In this document: piece after piece, positions 1 through 6,504 of the stretch
Position numbering within the stretch: the stretch's first letter is position 1
How the letters are laid out: each line of letters starts with the position of its first letter
Assembly: GCA_041485845.1 (NCBI GenBank)
Contig: JBGPKH010000506.1
Location: forward strand, 1 to 6,843
Direction of reading: 5' to 3'
DNA from: OMOG01 sp041485845
GTDB lineage: Bacteria; Acidobacteriota; Terriglobia; Bryobacterales; Bryobacteraceae
Length of the DNA stretch: 6,843 bases
Translations under genes and position numbers: made by a program
Notes under the pieces: generated by a model
The model's database searches: none
The model's input: only the letters and a program-made list of their open reading frames with translations
What the model was told of the DNA's origin: nothing

Positions 1-201
1 GACCGTTTCCACGACGGAGGTGGGTTCGGGAACCTGCTCCCCGTGAAGGCGCATTCCTTCGATGTGGAATTCGACCGCCTCCGCGATGAGGCGCCGCGTC
101 TCTTCGAGGGTTCGTCCTGTGGTCACGCAACCGGGAAGGTCAGGAACATAGGCCGCCCAGTTGTTGGGCGCCTTCTCAAAAACGACCGCGTACTTTTTCA
201 T
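1..201 (-). CDS. hicB: HicB-family antitoxin, partial (C-terminus outside window)
   Basis: Only the first 67 codons are in the window; the frame is still open at the left edge. The protein begins MKKYAVVFEK and continues with NNWAAYVPDLPGCVTTG and then a helix containing EETRRLIAEAVEFHIEGM. This is the typical partial RNase H-like fold of short HicB antitoxins, which are about 70 aa long, so probably only a few residues are missing. HicB proteins bind and neutralise the HicA toxin, and many also repress their own operon. This short form shows no separate DNA-binding domain in the part visible here. The ATG overlaps the hicA stop codon in an ATGA arrangement (4 bp), which implies translational coupling to hicA. 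The overlap and the family N-terminus both fix this start. Confidence 0.9.
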   Translation of the reverse strand, partial: MKKYAVVFEKAPNNWAAYVPDLPGCVTTGRTLEETRRLIAEAVEFHIEGMRLHGEQVPEPTSVVETV

Positions 202-386
202 TTCTTGAGCCCTGCTTTCTCCCAAATCGAGTTTAGCGTCCCAGATGGCACGTCGTCGCCTGGGTGGCCGGGAACCGTGACTGTTCCCGGCTTGGCCGGA
301 TGCACGTACTGCCTATGGTCGCCGCGCGTTCGGTCTAGCAGCCAACCGTCCTTCTCGACCGCCTTGATTACGTCCCTTACCTTCAT
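198..386 (-). CDS. hicA: HicA-family toxin (mRNA interferase)
   Basis: This is a complete 62-aa protein of the usual HicA length. HicA toxins have a small dsRBD-like fold and cleave mRNA independently of the ribosome using one conserved histidine. Here that residue is most likely H24 in the segment TRGDHRQYVHP, the counterpart of the common G-S/D-H motif. The sequence then gives the family signature KPGTVTVPGHPG (residues 32-43) and SGTLNSIWEKAGL (48-60), which matches the conserved HicA C-terminal helix. The start ATG lies at 384-386, with only a weak purine-rich stretch and no clear Shine-Dalgarno ahead of it. The stop TGA overlaps the hicB ATG. The toxin-first order is typical of hicAB. 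All key residues are intact, so the toxin is probably functional. Nothing visible links it to the kinase gene 112 bp upstream. Confidence 0.93.
   Translation of the reverse strand: MKVRDVIKAVEKDGWLLDRTRGDHRQYVHPAKPGTVTVPGHPGDDVPSGTLNSIWEKAGLKK
267..291. repeat. Perfect 9-bp inverted repeat inside hicA
   Basis: The arms GCCGGGAAC (267-275) and GTTCCCGGC (283-291) are perfect complements separated by 7 bases. They lie wholly within the codons for the hicA segment PGTVTVPG. That segment is conserved in the HicA family, so the palindrome may simply follow from coding GTVTVPG with GC-rich codons. A stable mRNA hairpin at this site is nevertheless expected. Confidence 0.6.
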
Positions 387-484
387 CGCCGTTTGTTAGC
401 GCCGGCCTGAGTGATGAATCGTGGTATCGCAGGCGGACCATTAGATTTGCTCCGCCGGCCACGAGGGCGCTCCTCAGCTTCGCA

Positions 485-498
485 AGGGCCCAGGCCCT
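485..498 (-). terminator. Short GC-rich hairpin directly after the kinase stop codon
   Basis: AGGGCC and GGCCCT flank two bases; in practice this forms a 5-bp stem with a 4-base loop. It starts at the base after the TAG stop of the downstream kinase gene, which occupies 499-501. On the minus strand no T-tract follows (the next bases are TTGCG), so it is not a standard intrinsic terminator. It may be a weak or factor-assisted end, or a 3' end protecting structure. The rest of the 112-bp gap before hicA shows no clear promoter. Confidence 0.25.
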
Positions 499-3375
499 CT
501 ACCTCTTCAACCCTGGGGCCCAGTTCATCGCTACCGTGATGCTCAACGGCACATCGGGACCGGCGGCGCCTCCTCCGCCTGGGCCGCCGGTGGCGCTGAG
601 GACCAATTGCACCATGAGGATTTGTTTGCCGTCGGCCGAAACGGCATAGGTCTGGTAATCCCCGCCGTTGTGCGGAATGTTCACGCCATAGGTGCGGACG
701 ATCTCCTTGGGGCTGCCCGGCTCGAACACCGCGCCGCTGACGTTCACGTCGGCTGACAGCAGCGAGCCGCCGCGAAAGAAGCCAGTGGTCGCGGGATTAT
801 CGAGGTTGGTGGCGATGGCGTGGTAGAAAAGCTCCTTACTGTCCTTCCTCCATCGCGGCCAATCGCCCCCATGAAACGAAACCTGGTAACGGCCGCTGCC
901 GGAGGGGAACGGCTGCACGTAGATCTCGTTCCGTCCCGTCGAGTTGGAGGTGTAGGCGATCCATTTGCCGTCGGGCGAAATCTGCCCGTGGGTCTCGTTG
1001 AACGGCGAAGCGATCAGCGGCACGGCCTGCTTGTCGCCTTCGAGCGGCAGCAGCCAGAGATCGCCTCCGTTCTTGGAATCCTGGACCCAAAACACGATGC
1101 GCTTTCCATCCGGTGACCAGGACATGGGGGCTTTCGGGAGCTCCGATTCGTACAGCAATTCCGGGGTTCCCGATCCGCTCGAAAGGGTCTGGTACAGCCC
1201 CCACTTGCCCTTTACGAGCGCGCTATACGCGATGCGGTCCCCATTCGGCGACCAGATGGGGGACGAGTTGTGATGCGTCGCGTCAAACGTCAGGCTTGTG
1301 GTGGAGCCGCGCGGCTCGATCACGATGATGTTGCCGCCGACGGCGTCATGCCGGTGAACCGCAATGCGCTTGCCATCCGGAGAAACCTCCATTCCCCGAT
1401 AGGCTCCGGGAGGGCCGGGGGTTTCGAGCACCCTCCCCCCGCGGTCGATCCAGGCCAATTGCCACTCGATTGTCTCCGCACTACCCTGCCCAGCAACGCC
1501 GCCCCCGCTCTGGAAATAAACCAGCACGCCATTGGGAGACACCGCGAAATCGCTCCAGCCGTTAGTGGAGACATAGCCGACCTCATCCGCCACGCGCGCC
1601 GGTTCTCCGCGCAACGCCGGTTTCTTCCAGTCAAACGGCTGCGCGTACACCGCATTCCCGCGGTGGAACACCAGGAAACCCGGCTCGGCGTAGGCCGCAT
1701 TGGATTCGGCGGCCAGCACGCGGGTTTTCTCTTTCGACCCAAGTGTTCCAACAACCACGGCGCGCTTGCTGGCCTCCGCGTTCCATGCGGTGTACAGGTA
1801 GCGGCGGCCGTCGGGCGAAAACTGCGGCCAGAAGTGTCCCGACTCACCTGATTCCAGGGTGGTGACGGCCTCCGGCTTTCCGCCTTCGCCCGATACGCGG
1901 AATAACCCAGTGGCGGAACCGAACAGAATGGTGCCTTCGCGATTCCAGGCGCCGCCCGAGAAACCCGCGGCCTCGCAGATATCCTGCGGAGGCCCTCCCG
2001 AAGCTTCGATTTTCTTCAGCTTGCCAGATGTGACGAAGCCGATGAAGCGGCCGTCGCCCGACCAGAAGGGTTGTGTGGCGTGAGGGCTCACGTCTTCAAT
2101 TACCACTAGTTTCTGGGGTGTCACCGAACCGATCGGACGAACGTACAGCGCATTCGGGTCGGTACCGGTAATCTTGGAAACAAACGCCAGCGATCGGCCG
2201 TCCGGCGAGAGGGCGAAATTCGTGCCCGCCCGGGCTCTGTCAGCATTTGGGCCGTTGCCGACAGTATCAAACGGTTGTGCGGACCCACTCAGCGGAATCT
2301 GCAACCGGAACTCCTCCTCCGCCCGCGGACCCCGGAAATAAAGCCCCGCCGGCAGCGCCGTGGCCGCGACCAATAGCGCCGCCACTGCCAGCAGAATGGC
2401 GGAGAGCCTGTCGCGCTTCCGCCGCGCGGGCGCCGCCGACCGTCCCCCGCCCGTGCCGGCATCGGCCCCGGCTTCGCCAATCCACTCCAACTCAGCCAGC
2501 AGATCGCGGGCGGTTTGCCAGCGGTCCTGCGGATCCTTGGCAAGACAGGTTTTCACCACGTGGTCCAGCGCCTTGGGCGTCTCCGGTTGCGTGGTCGAAA
2601 GAGGCTCTGGCTCGGCGGTGGCGATGGCCGACATGAGCAGAATCCGGCTCTTGCCTTCGAACGCTTTCTTGCCGGTGATCATCTCGTGAAGCACCGTGCC
2701 AAACGCGAAGATGTCGGTTCGCGGGTCCGCCTCCAGCCCCTCCAACTGCTCGGGCGACATGTACTGCAAGGTCCCCAGGATCACGCCCGGCACGGTGAGA
2801 TTGGACAGGGTCCGCGCCTGGGAAGCCAGCATGGCGGCGGAGGGCGGGGCAGCCGGCCGGCTGCTGCCACTGCTCGTAAAGCCGGTTTGCCGCTTGGCCA
2901 ATCCAAAATCCAGCAGCTTGGGCCCGCTGGCTGTCACGATCACGTTGGAAGGCTTCAGATCGCGATGGACCACACCGCGCCGGTGCGCCTTGTCCAGCGC
3001 GTCGGCCATCGCGATGGCCATTTTCAAGGCTTCGTCTACTCCCAGCGGCCCGCGCTCCAGGCGCGCCGCCAGCGTTTCGCCTTCCAGGTACTCCATCACC
3101 AGGAAGTCCAGGCCGTCCTGCTGTCCGGTGTCGTGGAGCACGCAGATGTTGGGATGGTTCAAGGAGGCGACGATTTGCGCTTCGCGCTCGAAGCGCTGAC
3201 GCATTTCGACGTCTTCGGCCCATTGCCGGATCAGCAGCTTGACGGCAACCAGGCGGTCCAGGCGAGTGTCCTTCGCTTTGTAGACTTCGCCCATGCCGCC
3301 CGCGCCAAGCGGCTCCAGAATCTCGTATGGGCCCAGCCGGGTGCCGGCTGCCAGCGGTGTCGTTGGTCCTGTCAT
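499..3375 (-). CDS. Membrane serine/threonine protein kinase with extracellular TolB/WD40-like beta-propeller
   Basis: This is a PknB-type receptor kinase of 958 aa: a cytoplasmic kinase, one membrane span, and a large outside sensor that probably binds an unknown ligand. The kinase domain covers residues 17-300. All catalytic elements are present: the loop LGAGGMGEVY (23-32), K46 in VAVK, the C-helix glutamate E65, HRDLKPSN (137-144, D139), DFG (156-158) and SPEQ (207-210). The activation segment holds a long Ser/Thr/Ala-rich insertion (about 162-202) likely to be autophosphorylated. A basic, glycine-rich linker (308-323, ARRKRDR) precedes the span at about 325-347. After it come about eleven propeller strands of the SPDG type (near 390, 439, 478, 520, 613, 665, 709, 754, 800, 843, 913), a Gly-rich hinge and a last strand SITVAMNW. 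The ATG at 3375 is preferred because it follows GGAAAGG and matches the family N-terminus; an in-frame GTG at 3474 would add 33 atypical residues. It is a paralogue of the gene upstream. Confidence 0.95.
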   Translation of the reverse strand: MTGPTTPLAAGTRLGPYEILEPLGAGGMGEVYKAKDTRLDRLVAVKLLIRQWAEDVEMRQRFEREAQIVASLNHPNICVLHDTGQQDGLDFLVMEYLEGETLAARLERGPLGVDEALKMAIAMADALDKAHRRGVVHRDLKPSNVIVTASGPKLLDFGLAKRQTGFTSSGSSRPAAPPSAAMLASQARTLSNLTVPGVILGTLQYMSPEQLEGLEADPRTDIFAFGTVLHEMITGKKAFEGKSRILLMSAIATAEPEPLSTTQPETPKALDHVVKTCLAKDPQDRWQTARDLLAELEWIGEAGADAGTGGGRSAAPARRKRDRLSAILLAVAALLVAATALPAGLYFRGPRAEEEFRLQIPLSGSAQPFDTVGNGPNADRARAGTNFALSPDGRSLAFVSKITGTDPNALYVRPIGSVTPQKLVVIEDVSPHATQPFWSGDGRFIGFVTSGKLKKIEASGGPPQDICEAAGFSGGAWNREGTILFGSATGLFRVSGEGGKPEAVTTLESGESGHFWPQFSPDGRRYLYTAWNAEASKRAVVVGTLGSKEKTRVLAAESNAAYAEPGFLVFHRGNAVYAQPFDWKKPALRGEPARVADEVGYVSTNGWSDFAVSPNGVLVYFQSGGGVAGQGSAETIEWQLAWIDRGGRVLETPGPPGAYRGMEVSPDGKRIAVHRHDAVGGNIIVIEPRGSTTSLTFDATHHNSSPIWSPNGDRIAYSALVKGKWGLYQTLSSGSGTPELLYESELPKAPMSWSPDGKRIVFWVQDSKNGGDLWLLPLEGDKQAVPLIASPFNETHGQISPDGKWIAYTSNSTGRNEIYVQPFPSGSGRYQVSFHGGDWPRWRKDSKELFYHAIATNLDNPATTGFFRGGSLLSADVNVSGAVFEPGSPKEIVRTYGVNIPHNGGDYQTYAVSADGKQILMVQLVLSATGGPGGGGAAGPDVPLSITVAMNWAPGLKR

Positions 3376-3382
3376 AGGTTCG

Positions 3383-3390
3383 CCTTTCCG
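3383..3390 (-). promoter_or_regulatory. Ribosome-binding site that decides the kinase start
   Basis: On the minus strand CGGAAAGG ends 7 bases before the ATG at 3373-3375. This purine run is the only good Shine-Dalgarno-like sequence near either candidate start. It supports the ATG at 3375 over the in-frame GTG at 3474, which has no such sequence at a proper distance. Confidence 0.6.
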
Positions 3391-3393
3391 GAT

Positions 3394-3421
3394 GACAGAC
3401 GACAAAAACCGATCGTCTGTC
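3394..3421. promoter_or_regulatory. Perfect 9-bp inverted repeat in the leader of the downstream kinase
   Basis: GACAGACGA (3394-3402) and TCGTCTGTC (3413-3421) are perfect complements around a 10-base centre that carries an A5 run on the plus strand (T5 on the minus strand). The element sits in the 109-bp gap between the two kinase genes, 3 bp upstream of the ribosome-binding site. In RNA it would be a 9-bp stem with a 10-base loop; in DNA it could be a site for a dimeric regulator. No T-run follows the stem on the minus strand, so an intrinsic terminator for the upstream gene is unlikely. No matching element was seen ahead of the upstream kinase. Confidence 0.55.
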
Positions 3422-3484
3422 CCACCCCTGACTTGACAAGAATGGCCAAACTGCAGCGGCCAACATCCTGCCACACATGAGCTG

Positions 3485-6256
3485 TCATTTGGGGGACTTT
3501 TCCAGGGCCGCCGGCCAGTGCTGGATCATGGTGAGACCGGTGACGGGCAAGGCGGCGGACCCGGCGCGGCCGCCACCGGCCGCGGGAGCCGACTGGCCGG
3601 ACGTGTTGGCGAAAGGCGCGGCCTCCGGAACCCCCACGTTGCCGAGTGTAGTCCGTGTGCCTACGCCGCCCCCTGGAATGCGGATAAGAAAACGCTGACC
3701 ATCCGGAGCCGCCGCCAGAACGTGGCGAATGGGGTTGCGGGCTTCGGGGTTCCGCCATGGGGCCATGAATAAGACCTTCGGGATACCAGCCTCGAGTTTA
3801 TCGCCCGGTTTGATGTCCACCGCGATGATATTGTCGTCGGGACCGCGATAGTAGAGTTCCTTTCCATCCTTCCTCCACCGTGGCTGTCCACCGCCCGTTG
3901 TGGACACCGCAATTTCCTGGTCCCCCGACGGAAACGACCGCACATAAACCTGGAACGTGCCCGGCACCGTTCGATCCGAAGTGTAGGCCAGCCATTTTCC
4001 ATCGTAGGAAAATTGCGGCTCGTCTTTCTGGAAATGGCCCTGCACCACCGGGAACGGCTTCTGACTCGCATCCGGCTTTCCATTCACCAGGGGCAGCGCC
4101 CAGATATCCTGAAAGTTGTCCTGGCCCGTGAGGTACGCGATGTACTTCCCGTCCTTGGACCAGTCCTCCACGATTTCATCGTTCGCGGATTCCAGAAGCG
4201 GCGTTTCCTTGCCCTGGCCGGTGCCGTTCTCGGCCACGTAGATATCCGCGTTGCCTTTGCGGTAGGTGGTGAAAGCGATCCGCTTCCCGTCCGGAGACCA
4301 GACCGGGTTGATGTCGTCGGCCGGATCGAGCGTCAGGCGCGTGGCCACGCCCGCGCGCTGCCAGTCAATCACCCAGATGTCCGCGCCCGGAGTTCCGGCG
4401 TCCTGCTTGGTCACCGCGATCAGCTTTCCGTCCGGAGAAACGTCCATGTCGCCATAGGGCCCCGGCTCTCCCGCACTATCCACTGGGCGCCCGGTTCGGT
4501 CCACCCAACCCCACTGCACCACCGGCCCCATGATCCGGCCTCTGCCCGAGGGGCCGCTGGTCCCTTGGTAGTAGAGCAGGGAGCCGTTTTGCGAGACGTC
4601 GAAATTGGCGCGCCCATTGGCGGAGCTGGAGGATACGTCATCGGCCACGTGGACCGGTTCTCCGCTCAACGCCAGCTTCCTGGCGTCGAACGGCTGGGCG
4701 AACAGCGACGCCGCGCGGTGGAAAACGATGTAACCCGGCGCCGCGTAATCGGCATTGGATTCGGCGGAGAGGAGCCGCTTCTTTTCCTTCGAGTCCAGCG
4801 TTCCCAGGAACACCGCGCGGTTGGAGGCTTGCCCGGACCACGCCAGGTACAGGAAATGCCGCCCGTCGGGCAGAAAGCTGGGCCAGAAGTGGCCTGTCTC
4901 CTGCGCATCGACCGTGGTGATGGCGGCCGGCTTCCCGCCCTCGGCGGATACGCGCTCGATCCCCTTGGCGGAGCCGAACACGATGGTTCCTTCGCGGTTC
5001 CATGCGCCACCCGAGAGTCCCTGCACCTCCGCGATATCCTTGGGTGCGCCTCCCCCTGCGTTGACCTGTTTCAAGTGGCCCCCGGCCACGAAACCGATGA
5101 AGCGGCTGTCGGCGGACCAGAAGGGCTGCGAGGCATCGTCGGTTCCCCCGAGCTTCTGGAAGGCCACCGAGCCCGCGCGTCGGACGTAGAGCGCCGCCGG
5201 TTCCCCAGTGTTCGACCGGGCCACCAGCGCGATCTTCTCCCCATCCGGCGAGAGGGCGATGTCGTTCGGTTGCAGACCTCGTACCGGCACTCGAAACTGG
5301 AATGTGCCGGGGTCCTCCGGACCGCGCAAATAACGTGCCGCCGGAAGTGCCATCACGGCGATCAGCAGCGCCGCGGCCACCAGCGAAAAACGGACCAGCT
5401 TTTCATGTCTGGGGAGCGGCGCCGAACCCCCGGCCTGGCCGCCCTCGGCCACCCAGCGGAGCTGCACCCCCAGATCGTGCGCGGTCTGCCAGCGGTCGTC
5501 TGGTTCCTTTGCCAGGCACCGCTCGACGATGTGCTGCAGCGCGGGGGATGCGCCGGGTTGCGTCTTGGACAAAGGATAGGGATCGGCAGTGGCGATGGCC
5601 GCGATCAATACGGCCCGGCTCCTTCCCTCGAAGGCCTTCGTGCCCGTGATCATTTCGTAAAAGACACACCCGAAGGCAAAGAGGTCGCTGCGTTCGTCGG
5701 CGTCTTTTCCTTCGAGCTGCTCGGGAGCGGTGTACTGCAGACTGATCTCGCCGCCCGGCAGCGCCAGATTCTTGGGACTGGTGGTATTCGCGGGCAATGG
5801 CGTCGGCTCGGTCAGCCCAAAATCGAGCAGCTTGGCGCCGCTTTTCGAGAGCATCACTTTGGAGGGGTTGAGGTCGCGATGCAACACGCCTTCCCGATGC
5901 GCCTTGTCCAGCGCATCGGCGATCGCGATGGCCATGGCCATCGCCTCGTCCAAATCCAGGGCGCCCTTCTTGAGCCGCTCGGCGAGCGTTTGGCCCTCCA
6001 GGGACTCCATCACCAGGAAGTCCATGCCGTCCTGATGCCCAATGTCGTGCAGCGCGCAAATATTGGGATGGTTCAACGACGCGACCGCCCGCACCTCGCG
6101 CTCGATGCGCTCGCTGAAGGGGCCGGCGAAGACCTTGATGGCGACTTCGCGGTTCAGCCGCGTGTCGGACGCTTTGTATCGCTCGCTCGCGTTCGGCGTT
6201 TCCACGGCCGAAAGAATCTCGTACGGACCCAGTTTTGTCCCAGGCTCAAGAGGCAT
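3485..6256 (-). CDS. Membrane serine/threonine kinase-like protein, probable pseudokinase, with extracellular TolB/WD40-like beta-propeller
   Basis: This 923-aa paralogue of the downstream gene has the same plan: kinase fold (12-275), linker, one membrane span (about 288-307), then a propeller with about eleven SPDG-type strands and a closing strand after a Gly/Ala-rich hinge. The kinase part keeps K41 (VAIK), the C-helix glutamate E54, HRD (126-128), DFG (145-147) and APEQ (177-180). The nucleotide loop GxGxxG is absent: G, G and G are replaced by E19, P21 and S24, and the adenine-contact valine by R26. The catalytic loop reads HRDLNPSK, which lacks the usual Lys and the metal-binding Asn. 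The loop between K41 and E54 is 6 residues shorter than in the paralogue. These changes predict weak or no phosphotransfer, so the role may be ligand sensing or allosteric control of a partner kinase. The start used is the ATG before PLEPGTKLGPYEIL; an in-frame GTG at 6331 would add 25 basic residues unlike the family. No frameshift was seen. Confidence 0.94.
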   Translation of the reverse strand: MPLEPGTKLGPYEILSAVETPNASERYKASDTRLNREVAIKVFAGPFSERIEREVRAVASLNHPNICALHDIGHQDGMDFLVMESLEGQTLAERLKKGALDLDEAMAMAIAIADALDKAHREGVLHRDLNPSKVMLSKSGAKLLDFGLTEPTPLPANTTSPKNLALPGGEISLQYTAPEQLEGKDADERSDLFAFGCVFYEMITGTKAFEGRSRAVLIAAIATADPYPLSKTQPGASPALQHIVERCLAKEPDDRWQTAHDLGVQLRWVAEGGQAGGSAPLPRHEKLVRFSLVAAALLIAVMALPAARYLRGPEDPGTFQFRVPVRGLQPNDIALSPDGEKIALVARSNTGEPAALYVRRAGSVAFQKLGGTDDASQPFWSADSRFIGFVAGGHLKQVNAGGGAPKDIAEVQGLSGGAWNREGTIVFGSAKGIERVSAEGGKPAAITTVDAQETGHFWPSFLPDGRHFLYLAWSGQASNRAVFLGTLDSKEKKRLLSAESNADYAAPGYIVFHRAASLFAQPFDARKLALSGEPVHVADDVSSSSANGRANFDVSQNGSLLYYQGTSGPSGRGRIMGPVVQWGWVDRTGRPVDSAGEPGPYGDMDVSPDGKLIAVTKQDAGTPGADIWVIDWQRAGVATRLTLDPADDINPVWSPDGKRIAFTTYRKGNADIYVAENGTGQGKETPLLESANDEIVEDWSKDGKYIAYLTGQDNFQDIWALPLVNGKPDASQKPFPVVQGHFQKDEPQFSYDGKWLAYTSDRTVPGTFQVYVRSFPSGDQEIAVSTTGGGQPRWRKDGKELYYRGPDDNIIAVDIKPGDKLEAGIPKVLFMAPWRNPEARNPIRHVLAAAPDGQRFLIRIPGGGVGTRTTLGNVGVPEAAPFANTSGQSAPAAGGGRAGSAALPVTGLTMIQHWPAALEKSPK

Positions 6257-6330
6257 GCGTGTTCGCGATCGTGTGTCCGCGGTGGGCCAGACCAAGAGCT
6301 TCTGGCGCCGGCGGAAACCTCGATCTCTCA

Positions 6331-6349
6331 CTCCTTTCCGTATATGCTA
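6331..6349 (-). promoter_or_regulatory. Possible promoter -10 and unpaired Shine-Dalgarno sequence upstream of the kinase-like gene
   Basis: On the minus strand TAGCATATACGG (6338-6349) is the only A+T-leaning stretch in this GC-rich gap and could supply a -10 element; no convincing -35 was found. It is followed by AAGGAG (6331-6336), a good Shine-Dalgarno sequence. That sequence overlaps the in-frame GTG at 6329-6331 and lies about 75 bases before the preferred ATG, so it serves neither start at normal spacing. The same CGGAAAGG core precedes the start of the downstream paralogue. Confidence 0.2.
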
Positions 6350-6380
6350 CTCCGCGCTGGGGGGAAACACCAGTGGGCGC

Positions 6381-6400
6381 GGTCCGACTCGGTCCGACTC
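6381..6400. repeat. Perfect tandem 10-mer, two copies
   Basis: GGTCCGACTC occurs twice in direct succession (6381-6390 and 6391-6400). On the minus strand it reads GAGTCGGACC twice, about 35 to 55 bases upstream of the possible -10 of the kinase-like gene. Spacing of about one helix turn would suit side-by-side binding of a regulator, but a chance local duplication explains it equally well. Confidence 0.5.
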
Positions 6401-6463
6401 TCACGACAGTCCCAATGCCAGGAGCGAAGACGCGCGTCGTTGCCCGATCTGTAACCTGGATTA

Positions 6464-6483
6464 GGCACGGCTTTAGCCGGTAG
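6464..6483 (-). repeat. Imperfect hairpin repeat downstream of the vapC remnant
   Basis: The core CGGCTTTAGCCG (6468-6479) folds on itself and is preceded by GGCA, but on the right the expected complement TGCC is replaced by GTAG. I recall similar palindromic elements of the type GGCACGGCT..AGCCGTGCC between genes in acidobacteria, and this could be a decayed copy. It also lies just past the vapC stop and could help to end that transcript, although no T-tract follows. The remainder of the gap from 6257 to 6504 shows no gene. Confidence 0.3.
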
Positions 6484-6504
6484 TCATTAATGCAACGTCG
6501 TCCT

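Noticed and set aside
43..399. Plus-strand open frame of 118 codons across hicA and hicB
   Set aside because: The minus strand encodes two overlapping, well-conserved toxin-antitoxin proteins; the plus frame has no recognisable features.
387..402. Integron attC-like core (GCTAACAAACGG on the minus strand) ahead of hicA
   Set aside because: The 7-base core does not match the attC consensus, and no paired second core or integrase context is visible; toxin-antitoxin cassettes made it worth checking.
3443..3462. Short inverted repeat TGGCC...GGCCA downstream of the kinase-like gene as a terminator
   Set aside because: Only five base pairs with a 10-base loop and no T-tract; too weak to call.
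3376..3474. 33-residue N-terminal extension of the downstream kinase from a GTG at 3474
   Set aside because: The extension is unlike the family, the GTG lacks a ribosome-binding site, and the extension would cover the inverted repeat and the good Shine-Dalgarno ahead of the ATG at 3375.
2515..3480. Plus-strand open frame of 321 codons opposite the kinase domain of the downstream gene
   Set aside because: Antisense shadow of the kinase domain, with low-complexity composition and no family resemblance.
4013..6454. Very long plus-strand open frame (813 codons) opposite the kinase-like gene
   Set aside because: It lies antisense to a clearly coding kinase-propeller gene; its translation is rich in Arg, Gly, His and Val with no recognisable domain. 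Long antisense open frames are common in GC-rich genes.
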